Source of the DNA: Blasia pusilla
Lineage: Eukaryota; Marchantiophyta; Marchantiopsida; Blasiales
Assembly (NCBI GenBank): GCA_050084515.1
Contig: CM114274.1
Location: forward strand, 25,048,001 to 25,112,000
Direction of reading: 5' to 3'
DNA length: 64,000 nucleotides
Made by a program: the position numbers and the translations under genes. The number at the start of each line of letters is the position of its first letter. The stretch's first letter is position 1. Below the pieces are notes generated by a model that was not told where the DNA came from, made no database searches, and was given only the letters and a program-made list of their open reading frames with translations. This document shows, one piece after another, positions 12,693 through 21,566 of the stretch.

Positions 12693-13172
12693 TGTCACAT
12701 CTGAGTAACCAATAGGCCGAGATCTATCATGGATAGGGCGTAGGAGCCAACGGACTATCTTGAGTGTAACTTTGTCCCACGGCGTCGGATGAGGTTGAGG
12801 ATAGGTCCATTGTGTCAGCAACGTCATTTCTGACAACTTTCATGTTGAGGTCTTTTACAACCGGGTGACTTGTTGAACAGGTCACCGCCCCTGTTAACTT
12901 GTGCGCGTAGGTTACCAAGGGGAGGGCTATTTTTAGGGTAAGAGCCTTTTGGCTCTTCCCAACCCTACATAAGAGAGGAAGATGGCTTTCCTAAGCCATC
13001 TTTCTCATGTTGGGCCGTTGGAGCACCTCCCTTGTATGTGTGTGAGATAGGACTAGGATGCTAGCGTCCGGATTCCTTGATAGCACAGGGTGGACGAGGC
13101 TCGATATGCCGATGTAGATTGAGGAGTGGAGTTTTAGGCCGGGTGTGCCGTTTTTACTAGTCTTTATTTTTA
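12693..13172 (+). repeat. 5' terminal segment A of Ty3-DNMT copy 1
   Basis: Starts TGTCACATCTGAG and aligns closely with the solo units at 10,647 and 21,567 (read in reverse) and with 41,380 onward. The match to the 619-bp solo units stops at about 13,172, just after TTTTTACTAGTCTTTATTT. The solo units go straight into segment B here, but this copy continues into the leader, ending the alignment with ACATGAGA. The 21 bases before it (TTGTCTCCGACATATGCTCTT, about 12,672-12,692) may be a degraded end of segment B. Confidence 0.8.
12936..13002 (+). promoter_or_regulatory. Core promoter flanked by two hairpins
   Basis: A TATA-like box CTACATAAG (12,965-12,973) lies between two inverted repeats. 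The upstream one is AAGAGCC-tttt-GGCTCTT (12,940-12,957). The downstream one is AAGATGGCTT-tcct-AAGCCATCTT (12,979-13,002) with a perfect 10-bp stem. In the solo unit at 10,647 the TATA box is the better CTATATAAG. The downstream hairpin would fall at the transcript 5' end. The whole arrangement is kept in every copy with a segment A that I could compare. Confidence 0.7.
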
Positions 13173-14229
13173 CATGAGATAAATGGCAGGGGTCTGGTGG
13201 GAATTCGTTGTTTGCAGGTAGGCAAGCGAGTTGCCTTGGTTGGAAGCCCCTAGAGACGCGTGTGTTGCGGGTGTTTGTTATTTTTCTGTTTGGAAGGCCG
13301 TGGGCGGAAGCGATGTCCATTTTTCTCTGATTTTGCTGGTACGGATTGACGAGGGACAGCAGCCGAGTGTAGTATGCGCGCATAGGAGCGCGCTCCCCCC
13401 CTCCCTCCAACGTGGTAGGAGTGGATGTGGTGGAGTTGTAGCGGCGAACTTGGTAGGACGGACGAGGTCGGTCCGGCGAACGCGGTTGCGCATGGGCAAC
13501 GTGGTGGCAGGGAGGATGTTGACGTGGTGAGTGACCGATATAGTTGGACAACGGGCGTGACATGATGTTTTTGGGGCGTGACAGGGCGTTGCGAGAGTTG
13601 ACGATGAAGGGGCAGCGCGCATGACGTCGACGGGTTGTCCGCATATGTTGACGGGAGGATCGACGTGTTGGTCGAGGAGAGTGTTATGTTGCGGAGATTG
13701 TCATATCATGTGGAGGGGTACATGTTGACGGTGCAGCAGGTTGGAGGGCGTGATCAGGTTACCCATTCGAGTCCCTTTTCTTGCACTTGTCGTGTGATTG
13801 AGAGTGTTGGGTATTGGGTAGTAGTTGGCGCTAGGTGGGTGCAGTGATGGTGACGAGTGTAGATTCTTTTCATGTGTAGCATGTTGGTGGATATACGGCA
13901 GTTGCCGAGTAGGGGTCGCGTGTATGACCCGAGAGAGTGTCGCTAGGTTAGGTGAGTCAGTTGGGAGGCTCATGGTGAGCACGAGTGTTGAGCGTGCGTG
14001 AGGCCGGGTATATCATCACGGGATTGATGTTAGCATAGGTGAGCTAGTGAGGCGTGTGGGAGACTCTCGGTGAGTCTGAGTGCTTGAGCGGGTGAGACAG
14101 GATTTGTCATCACGGCTTTCTTCCACGGTTCGGAAGAACTGGGGTAGTGCGAGTTGTAGTAGTGGTGTGATACGGAGTGGAGTGAGATACCGAGGGGTTA
14201 CCAGTGAGGAGCTACCTCGACATCCATCC
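13173..14229 (+). other. Long GC-rich leader of Ty3-DNMT copy 1
   Basis: About 1 kb between the terminal segment and gag. Open frames on both strands have no domain match and differ between copies. Two blocks recur in the 1.67-kb unit at 41,380: GGAATTCGTT (about 13,200) and the TGTTGACGGTGCAGCAGG block (about 13,725-13,800). I looked for a primer-binding site just after the segment A boundary and found no convincing tRNA 3'-end complement. TGGCAGGGG at 13,184 and TGGTGGGAATTC at 13,196 are only weak candidates. Confidence 0.5.
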
Positions 14230-15487
14230 ATGGCTGGATCGTCATCACTAGACACTGGGTCTGGTGACGAGATCACAGACAGAGACAGTAGTACTTGGCA
14301 GGAGATGGACCATTGGGGGCATGCATCGTTTCTCGGGTGCAGTGGGCACCATCGACTTAGATGATTTTATCCAGGAGTTCGACACATGGTGCGACTTCCA
14401 GGAGATACGGACCCCGATACGGTTCAACCCTTTCATGGCATGGAAGGGGTTGTTCCAGCACTTGGAGGGTCCTCCGATGGATGACTACATGGAGTTTCGA
14501 TCACTATATTCAGTAGAGATCGATGCTTGGATGATGTATTGGGCTCCAGGGTATGTGTCCACTAGTGATCGCGAGACATATGATGGGATTGTCAGAGGAG
14601 AGAGACCCACATCATCAGCCCGGAGAGTAGATGGAGAGGAGGGCAGTGAGACAGGCAATGTGGCAGAGACCTCTGGTGGTAGAGGGCCACCCAGCTTTGG
14701 CCCCACAGTGGAGTTCTTCCGACAGTTGGGAAAGAGCTACCAGGGCGTACGCACTGACAAGCTGAAGAGCCTACAGGATTTTCAGCAACGATCGGGTGAG
14801 GGTCTGAGAGAGGCATTCACACGCATGAGGAGGCTGATCATTGCTACGTTTGGAGTGATTGAGGCGCAGTCAATCCTGTATTGGTACGGGGTTCTGGACT
14901 GAGAACTACGGAGGAGAGTTCGAGATGTGGTGCTGATTCACGCAGCGAAGCCCACATTGAAGGTGGTCTTTGAGTTTTCTGAGCGTATTGAGCTCAACAT
15001 GAGTGAGGAGAAGGTAGTGACCGCTGGATTTTCTCGAGAGTCGATGGGTCCACAAGCAACGGTGACCCCACAGGTGCCACAGCGAGCCCCAGTACCACGG
15101 GAGCGGGCAAGTATGCCTAGAGAGGAGGGCGGGTACCGTGAGCCTATGAGGCAACAACCCGTACCTACATATGTTGCCCAGCAGGGACCAATGTGGTCTT
15201 GTTGGACGTGTGGAGGGGCCCATAGGTAGAGAGATTGCCCACAACATGGGAGAGGACCACCAGCGCCTCCGATTGCTCAGGAGCCATAGAGGATGGCCCC
15301 ACCACAGCACCAGTGTGACCATTGCCAGAGATATGGTCACACTAGGGATAGATGTTTTGACCTTCGCCGAGGGGCACGTCTAGAGGTAGGCCGAGGGCCT
15401 GGGGGCGTTCATCGTGGAGGAGGTCGGGGAGTTCTTCCTAGACGTGGTGGTAGAGGACCACCACCAGCCAGAGGAGATGGAGCATGA
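14230..15487 (+). pseudogene. gag of Ty3-DNMT copy 1
   Basis: The likely start is ATG at 14,230 (MAGSSSLDTG), with a frameshift around 14,310-14,330 into the main gag frame. That frame contains FIQEFDTWCDFQEIR, FNPFMAWKGLFQHLEG and DDYMEFR, the capsid-like core. After a linker come two zinc knuckles at 15,200-15,238 and 15,314-15,355, then an Arg-Gly-rich tail. In-frame stops occur at 14,900, 15,227 and 15,288, and the frame ends with TGA at 15,485. Two knuckles and an RG-rich tail point to a nucleocapsid that binds the element RNA. The protein cannot be made as it stands. Confidence 0.75.
15200..15355 (+). pseudogene. Twin CCHC zinc knuckles of Gag
   Basis: The first knuckle is CWTCGGAHR, an in-frame TAG, then RDC, giving CX2CX3HX4C with the stop inside it. 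The second is CDHCQRYGHTRDRC, a standard CX2CX4HX4C. Both lie in the same frame as the capsid part. Confidence 0.75.
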
Positions 15488-16650
15488 GCACCAGAGCCGG
15501 CACTTCTCTCACGCATCGATCAGTTGGAGCAGAGGATTGTTGCCATGACAATGATGCAGCTTAGGGAAGGCACGGAGCTGCGAGCAGCTAGTGTGACTCC
15601 AGCTTCTACCTCTTACCCTGACCCGGGTGAGGATCTCGTCAGTATGGGATTTATGTGTAGTGCAGCCCAGGTTGAGGCAACTGCAATGGTGAATCGGGGT
15701 GCTGCGAGAGGCACCAAGCCATCTAGAGGTGGAGTTGAGATTGACCCACCAGAGGGGACCGATGGGCGGCAGGCCAGGGTTCCACAATCCTTCACATTGT
15801 CGGAGGCACTACACACACCATCGATGGTGCCTCGACGACCAGCAGTGCCTACAGTTCAGGCACCTATGTGGACGTCATGAGGAGTTGGAGTGACAACTCC
15901 TATGCCGACTCTAGTGGAGTCAGTGTCAACCATAGTGTTGGAGGTGGCCACCAGAGTGAGTCAGACTCCGCTATTTTCCGCCATAGAGTTGGCGACGTTG
16001 GGGGTTGGACCAGCTGAGGTGTTCCGGTTGGCCGCCACGTTGTGTGAGCATGGAGAGATGACTGCTTCTTGTTTAGAGGTAGTTGAGGAGGTGGTGGACT
16101 TGCCCTCAGAGCCGGTGCTTGGGACGTTTCCCATAGAGTCATGGCATGCGGCGGCGGCAAAGTTGCTAGATATGCCAGCTCGACCGGCCATAGAGCGAGC
16201 AGTGGTGACACCTGGAGTAGTGTTGTTGGAGAACTGAGCTGGAATATTTCGCTTGGTTAGTCCGACGGGGACAGCATACCGCCCGCAGTGCGTCCTACTT
16301 GGTTCGGGAGCGCAACCCTTGATGTTAGGGAAGGCGGCGTGTTTAGCGTTGGGGTTACGGAAGGCCGACATTGAGCCTTGTCCCTTCTAGATACAGACCT
16401 CGATTGGGGGCGTATCACCCACTCAATATATGACTCGACAGGAGATTGTTGTCAGAGTCCAGCCAAAGCATGCGACGGATAGTGCTATGGTGCGCATTAC
16501 GTGCGATAGCGATAACGATGAGTAATGAATGCGATGTGTTGGTGGGGAGTACAATGTTATATCCCCTAGGATTCATCCTTGACTTTTGGGAGGAGACCGT
16601 TGCTTATCGGCCAGGATGGCGGTCAGGTGATGGCCGGATGAGTTAGTTAC
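15488..16650 (+). pseudogene. Linker and protease-like region of Ty3-DNMT copy 1
   Basis: The frame continues from gag through stops at 15,485, 15,878 and 16,235. A coiled linker (IDQLEQRIVAMTMMQLREG) comes first. The protease-like signature is CVLLGSGAQPLMLGK, with GSGA at 16,301-16,312. Ty3 proteases have D-S/T-G here, so the catalytic Asp appears to be changed to Gly (GAT to GGT would suffice). Further on, in another frame, CDVLVGSTMLYPLGFILDFW resembles the region around the second conserved protease motif. The call is by position and motif and less certain than the neighbouring domains. Confidence 0.55.
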
Positions 16651-16998
16651 CCGTGCAGTTTGCGGGACGAGGTGGTCGATCACGAGGCGAGTCTGTGACC
16701 ACGTTGGCGGCTTTCACACGTAGTGTTAGCTGGCCAGGAGAGTTGTTGGAGGGGAACGCACATGCGGCGGATGTCCCTATAGCGGATAGTCCCACGGATA
16801 GACAGGCCATGGGGGGTGTCTCTTCCCATGTTGGCGAGGACTCTTCACCATTGTGGGGTATGACTCGAGAGCTATAGAGGAGTGCCGACGACATCTTTAG
16901 GCAGGCGTGGAGTCATGTTTTTATCCCAGAGCAGCGAGAGTCACGTGGCGATCAGGCTCTTGGAGTGGAGACGTTGACCCCAATGGATACCACACCCG

Positions 16999-18132
16999 TT
17001 GTGTGGCAGTGCCCAGAGGAGGGTGTTAGATCTCAGCGGAGGGATTAGCACCGGATTGGCTGCACTATTGCAGGCGGGCATACGGGTGCATCAGTACCTT
17101 TATGTGGAGAGAGATGAGACCGCGCGGCGAGTATCATTACATCACGTGGCGAGATTGGTCCAGAGGTATCATGAGTTGTTGCCGGTATTTGCAGTACGGG
17201 GATATCAGCATACACTACCCGCCGACATCTCTTTGGTGGGGGCGCAGGATCTCGATAGAGTTGGCACCATTCATTTGGTGATTGCTGGATGGCCATGTCA
17301 GGGTCATTCATCAGCTGGCCGAGGATTTGGATTGCAGGATCCGAGGTCAGGGATGTTTTGGGAGATGCTGCGAGTAGTACGACACTTGCAGGAGAGTCAT
17401 ATATATTCTCCAGCGTACATTTTGGAGAACGTGCCATTGTTGGGAGACACTCGTGCACGTGTGATGACGAGTGTACATCAGGTGAGGTCCTGGTTGGGAC
17501 CTGCTGTGTTCTTAGATGCAGCGAGAGTTGGGTCACGTGCCCATCGTCCACGATTGTGGTGGACGAACCTGATACCATCAGAGGTACTGAGTCGAGCATA
17601 CGGTGGAGTCCAGAGAGCACCACATCTCACATTGGATGCTATTTTGGGCTCATGGCGTCGATCTTAGGTGGTGACACGGGATGATAGACCACCGTTGGCC
17701 ATGGCCAATAGAGTGGGGGAGTTGAGGGCAGCCTTACCTACGTTGGTGAGCTTCCCAGCATCCCATGCCTTTTGTCAGGGAGGGCCATGCATGATTTGGG
17801 ATGAGTTGACCGGAGCATTGGAGGAGCCTACAGCAGATGAGCGCGAGCGCGCCATGGGGTTCACTACCGGTACTACGGCGGTGCCAGGGATGATTGAGGC
17901 ATCCCGGAGACAAGTGTTGGGGCAGGCGATGGACCTCAACTATCTCACATGGATAGTCAGCCTATGTATGGCTGAGGAGAGACGGATGCGAGTGTCATCC
18001 ATGCCGTCATGCCACGAGTTGGACCATTGCCCTCTGTGGTGCATGAGGCATTGGGGGCGAGACGGGAGAGATAGGCACCCATGGACTTCTGGGATGTCGT
18101 TCGAGCGAGAGAAGCGAAGGCGGCTAGAGTAG
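16999..18132 (+). pseudogene. C5 cytosine DNA methyltransferase domain inside pol (DNMT3-like)
   Basis: Transfers a methyl group from S-adenosylmethionine to cytosine C5. Motifs run in the standard order: I VLDLSGGISTGL (residues 9-20 of the frame), II with Glu38 in YVERD, IV AGWPCQGHSS with catalytic Cys100 (codon 17,296-17,298), VI LENV (142-145), VIII RVGSRAHRPRLWW (177-188), then after an in-frame TAG at 17,665 a motif IX-like segment EEPTADERERAMGF and motif X RRQVLGQAMDL. The order I to X excludes the permuted plant DRM type. The short target-recognition region and the LDAARVGSRAHRPR block look DNMT3-like. Odd points are the Phe of motif I, which is Ser, and the single internal stop. 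No BAH, chromo or UBA domain is visible. It lies between protease and RT. Confidence 0.88.
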
Positions 18133-18260
18133 CACATGTTCATTTTTTGGATGTGGAGCATGGTGTAGGAGGTCAGAGTGGAGTCGCTGTTGCGGAGGTG
18201 GCTAGGGTTGCTACATAGCAACCAAAGCCGGAGGTAGCGTCCTCTCCGAGTGAGGTCACG

Positions 18261-19811
18261 ATGGAGACTTGGGAGCCTGTGATAGATCTCAAGTTGATAG
18301 GAGGAGAGCGACGGCGAGTTCATAGGTTTCTGAGAGGGCATGTTAGTTGTTTTGCCTTCAGTATGAGAGACTTGGGTACGCTGAAGGGTCCCGGGATACG
18401 GATTGAGTTGGCTAGTGATACGCCGATCTTTCATCGATCCTACAGGTATTCTGATATGGAGCGAGCCTTGATTCAGAGCAGGAGTCAGGACTTGTTGGAG
18501 GCAAGACTTGTCGAGTTATCACATGGGGAGTATGCATCTGCCATAATCATGCCGACGAAGAAGGATATGTATGGCAATTGGACGGATAGGAGGATGTGTG
18601 GAGATTACCGTCCTATCAACCGCCACACGAGGTCAGATCGGTATGCCATGCCTCCTCCTGAGGAGATCTTTGATGCGGTAGGGCATGCAAAGATCTTCAA
18701 TACTTTAGATCTCCGTACTGGCTATCATCAACTTCCTATCACGTTGGAGGACAGGGAGAAGACAACATTCTGGGGGATAGATCGGTTCGGGAGAGATTTC
18801 TTGTATCAATGGCGGTTCTTACCATTTGGGTTGAAGAACGCGCCTGCAGAGTTTCAGAGAGTGATGGATAGGATTATGGCTGGCTTGGATTTTGTACGAT
18901 GTTACATAGATGATATTCTTATCTTCAGTTCCACGGTTGAGGAGCATGAGCGACACTTGGAGGAGGTGTCTTGGTGATTGCAGTTACATGGACTGAAGTT
19001 ACATCCAGGCAAGTGCATATTCTTTCAGGAGCAGATTGAGTACTTAGGACACACCATATATCCGAGTGGGTTAGGCGTTCAGCAGACAAAGGTAGAGGCT
19101 ATTGCGCAAATTCCACGCCCTACAGATGTGAGTCGAGTCCGAGCATTTCTTGGACTGGCGAACTTCTATCGACAGTATATCAAGGGTTTTAGTGCGATCG
19201 CAAAGTCTTTGACCTTGTTGACGAGACATGATCAGATTTGGTTGTGGGGAGATGATCAGGAGCGAGCATTTCAGGAGCTCAAGGACAAGTTGACGTCCTC
19301 ACCCATTTTATAGAGACCGGTTAGGGGTCGCCCATTCCAATTAGATATTGATTGGAGCATGTTGGGTCTAGGAGCAGTGCTTACTCATAGGGATGACGAG
19401 GAGAGGGAGTTCGTGGCTTACACGAGCCGATCGAACAACATTGCAGAGGCGAAGTACAGCTCCTACAAGGGAGAGTGATTGGCTGCAGTGTGGGCCGTGG
19501 CACATTTCAGGTGCTATTTATTCGGCAACCCTTTCACACTTATCACTGATCATCAGCCGTTGAGGTGGTTGATGGAGTCCGACAAGCTTACGGGCAAGCT
19601 TGCCAAGTGGGTTCTATTACTACAGGAGTATGAGTTTGAGGTGGTTCATAGGCTAGGTCGGCTGAACCAGGATGCGGATGGGTTGAGTCGTAACCCATGT
19701 CCGAGTCAGAGAGACGACACAGGAGCTCGATGGCACGGAGAGAGTGATGAAGAGATGGTGCCCGGTTGGCATGCATTTGCCTATCTTTGTTGGTTGACTA
19801 TGGCAGGTTAG
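18261..19811 (+). pseudogene. Reverse transcriptase and RNase H of Ty3-DNMT copy 1
   Basis: RT copies element RNA into DNA and RNase H removes the RNA strand. Seen in order: CGDYRPINR, LDLRTGYHQLPI, FLPFGLKNAPAEF and the catalytic box CYIDDILIFSS (YIDD codons at 18,903-18,914), the thumb with YLGHTI and LGLANFYRQYI, then RNase H with Asp in LDIDWS, Glu in AEAKYSSYKGE, Asp in LITDHQPL and Asp in NQDADGLSRNP. Frame breaks are a TGA at 18,975, a TAG at 19,311 and a TGA in the RNase H at about 19,476. The frame starts at METWEP (18,261), which is also present in copy 2. All catalytic residues are kept, so this copy is younger than copy 2. Confidence 0.92.
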
Positions 19812-20021
19812 CCACAGGTGATGACTCCAGTGGTGGGGTTGGATGATGAGTCTTTGGATCCGAAGGTTAGTGAGGAGGTGACAGGTGGTCGTGATATCCA
19901 TGAGGACGTGGAGGTTGTGGAGTTCTTGCGCATTGGCGTCATTGCGAGTACAGTGAGTGCTAGGGAGCAAGATCGGATCCTATAGAGAGCCAAGAGGTTC
20001 AGGTGGGAGGGGACTCACATT

Positions 20022-21336
20022 TTGCGGGTATGGGGAGATGGTAGGATACAAGTAGTACCTCATCCTTCCCAGCGAGGACGTGTAGTGCGACATGCCCATG
20101 AGGAGTTGGGACATTTCGGAGTAAAGCATACTTACAGCTTACTCCAGGTTCAGTATTGGTGGCGCGGCATGCATACTGGGGTACAGCAGTTTGTGGCCAG
20201 ATGTATGGTATGTGACACATTGCGAGCATCCTTCAATGCTCCCACTCCGCAATTACATCTTTTGCCGATTATGGGTTTAGGTTATCGGTGGAGTTTAGAC
20301 TTTGCGGGACCTTTGCCATTGACGGGACGTCATCATAGGTACGTGTTGGTCATGGTGGAGCATTTCTCCAAGTGGATAAAGTTGGTGGCACTACCAGACA
20401 AGGCGAGCGAGGGAACAGCTTATGCGTTTCTAGATCGTGTGCTTAGTCACTTTGGTGCACCGGCGGAGGTGTTGACTGACCAGCATACCGAGTTCAGGGG
20501 AGAGTTTTAGGCCTTGTGTGATCAGGCGCTGATAGATCACCGCACCACGTCCAGAGATCATCCTGAGGCGGATGGGTTGGCGGAGAGAGTGGTACAGACG
20601 GTGAAGAGAGGATTGCGCAAATATGGCTTGCAGAGGGGACACTTGAGGGAGTGGGACCTACAGTTGCCATGGTTGGCTATGGGTTATCGCTTTAGTCGGC
20701 AGGCATCCTTGGCGTCATTTTCACCGTACTTTTTGCTCTTTGGGAGAGAGCCACATTTACGTGCAGCGATTCGACGTGACATGGCGGAGGTGTTAGATCT
20801 TGATGATCTAGATGTGTGGGTACAAGCATGTTCTCAGAGGGCAGAAGTTTTTCGTAGAGTTATGCCTATGGCCTTTGAGAACTTAGCTATTGCCCAACAT
20901 AGAGATACATTGAGGTACGCGACCATTCGTGGAGGAGGTTATCGTCCAGGGATTAGGAGGTTTCATCTTGGAGATTACGTGTATTTACAGGAGGCAACAC
21001 CCACAACGCTAGATGTCACTACAGGGCGCACGATCCTACGTGTGCGCGAGGTATTACCGACCGGAGTCCTCATGTTGGAGGGACGGGATAGTATGGTTTG
21101 GAAGGATCATGTGCGTATTTGTGCGCCATGTCATCTTCCGAACGTAGATGGGACGGTGGATCCAAGCTTGGCAGTGGTACCTGCACGCTTGAGGTGTATG
21201 TTGTGCGGATCTGCGAGGGATGCAACCACCATGTTGGTATGTGATGGTTGTTCTCGAGGGTGGCATATGTCATGTCTGACCCCCCCCTCTTGATGTGGTT
21301 CCCACGGGACGATGGATGTGTCCGAGATGTGTATAG
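20022..21336 (+). pseudogene. DDE integrase with C-terminal PHD finger, Ty3-DNMT copy 1
   Basis: Inserts the cDNA into the host genome. The N-terminal zinc-binding part has HAHEELGHFG and CMVCDTLR. The catalytic core has Asp in SLDFAGPL (20,298-20,300), Asp in VLTDQHTEF (20,478-20,480) and Glu in HPEADGLAERVVQ (20,565-20,567), so the DDE triad is complete. The C-terminal part has HLGDYVYLQ. An in-frame TAG lies at 20,508. The tail carries a PHD finger in place of the chromodomain found in chromoviruses. A frameshift in a run of 8 C (21,280-21,287) separates the last zinc pair, WMCPRC. The frame closes with TAG at 21,334-21,336. Confidence 0.9.
21195..21336 (+). pseudogene. PHD finger at the integrase C-terminus
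   Basis: The pattern is CX2C (CMLC), 11 residues, CX2C (CDGC), four residues, HX2C (HMSC), then after the one-base frameshift DVVPTGRWMCPRC with the last Cys pair. This is the full Cys4-His-Cys3 set, with the PHD-typical Trp two residues before the final CxxC. PHD fingers bind histone tails, mainly H3K4 in methylated or unmodified form. Here it probably guides integration to particular chromatin, as chromodomains do in chromoviruses, but that is inference. Confidence 0.88.
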
Positions 21337-21398
21337 GGTAGTAGGTCATGTCATAAAGATGTGATATTTTCTATCTGGAGTTGGGGGAATCCAATTGC

Positions 21399-21516
21399 CA
21401 GCTAGGGGGTCGGTTGTGTGATCTCCATGTATATGTATGAGTTGATTTTTATACATGTGTGGATCGACCCGTTTGTGGGGAAGATTGGTGTTGTGTGGTG
21501 TAGATGTGACCAACGA
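21399..21516 (+). repeat. PPT-like tract and 3' terminal segment B of Ty3-DNMT copy 1
   Basis: After the PHD stop a spacer leads to AGCTAGGGGGTCGGT, a purine-rich tract, directly followed by TGTGTGATCTCC at 21,415. From there to 21,516 the sequence matches segment B of the solo units, ending at ACGATGTAT. The last about 29 bp of B are missing. The sequence jumps instead to about 50 bp of unrelated DNA and then an inverted solo unit. Copy 2 has a comparable G-rich tract in the same place, so this junction is a family feature. Confidence 0.6.
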
Positions 21517-21566
21517 TGTATTGCAAATCAAGAAGCCACTCTCCAATAATAATATAGACGAAAAGA

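Larger units (their letters stand above)
12693..21516 (+). mobile_element. Ty3/gypsy retroelement carrying a DNA methyltransferase and a PHD finger, copy 1
   Basis: An 8.8-kb element with, in order, a promoter-bearing terminal segment, a long non-coding leader, gag with two zinc knuckles, a protease-like region, a C5 cytosine methyltransferase, RT, RNase H, integrase with zinc-binding N-terminus and DDE core, a PHD finger, a G-rich PPT-like tract and the second terminal segment. Gag to protease is in one frame (codons starting at positions with remainder 2 modulo 3). The methyltransferase lies in another frame, and the RT and integrase frames shift again, so the copy needs several repairs and is dead. 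Methyltransferase-bearing retrotransposons have been reported from dinoflagellates and a charophyte alga. I know of no description of this PHD-plus-methyltransferase combination. Confidence 0.9.

Noticed and set aside
13231-13847. Coding frames in the leader (for example plus 13,231-13,530, minus 12,991-13,644)
   Set aside because: They are not conserved in the copy at 41,380 and overlap the terminal repeat. Long open frames in GC-rich leader DNA are expected by chance.
16999-18132. The methyltransferase as a host gene that happens to lie between repeats
   Set aside because: It has gag upstream and RT directly downstream in the same orientation, no introns, and the same position in copy 2. 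It belongs to the element.
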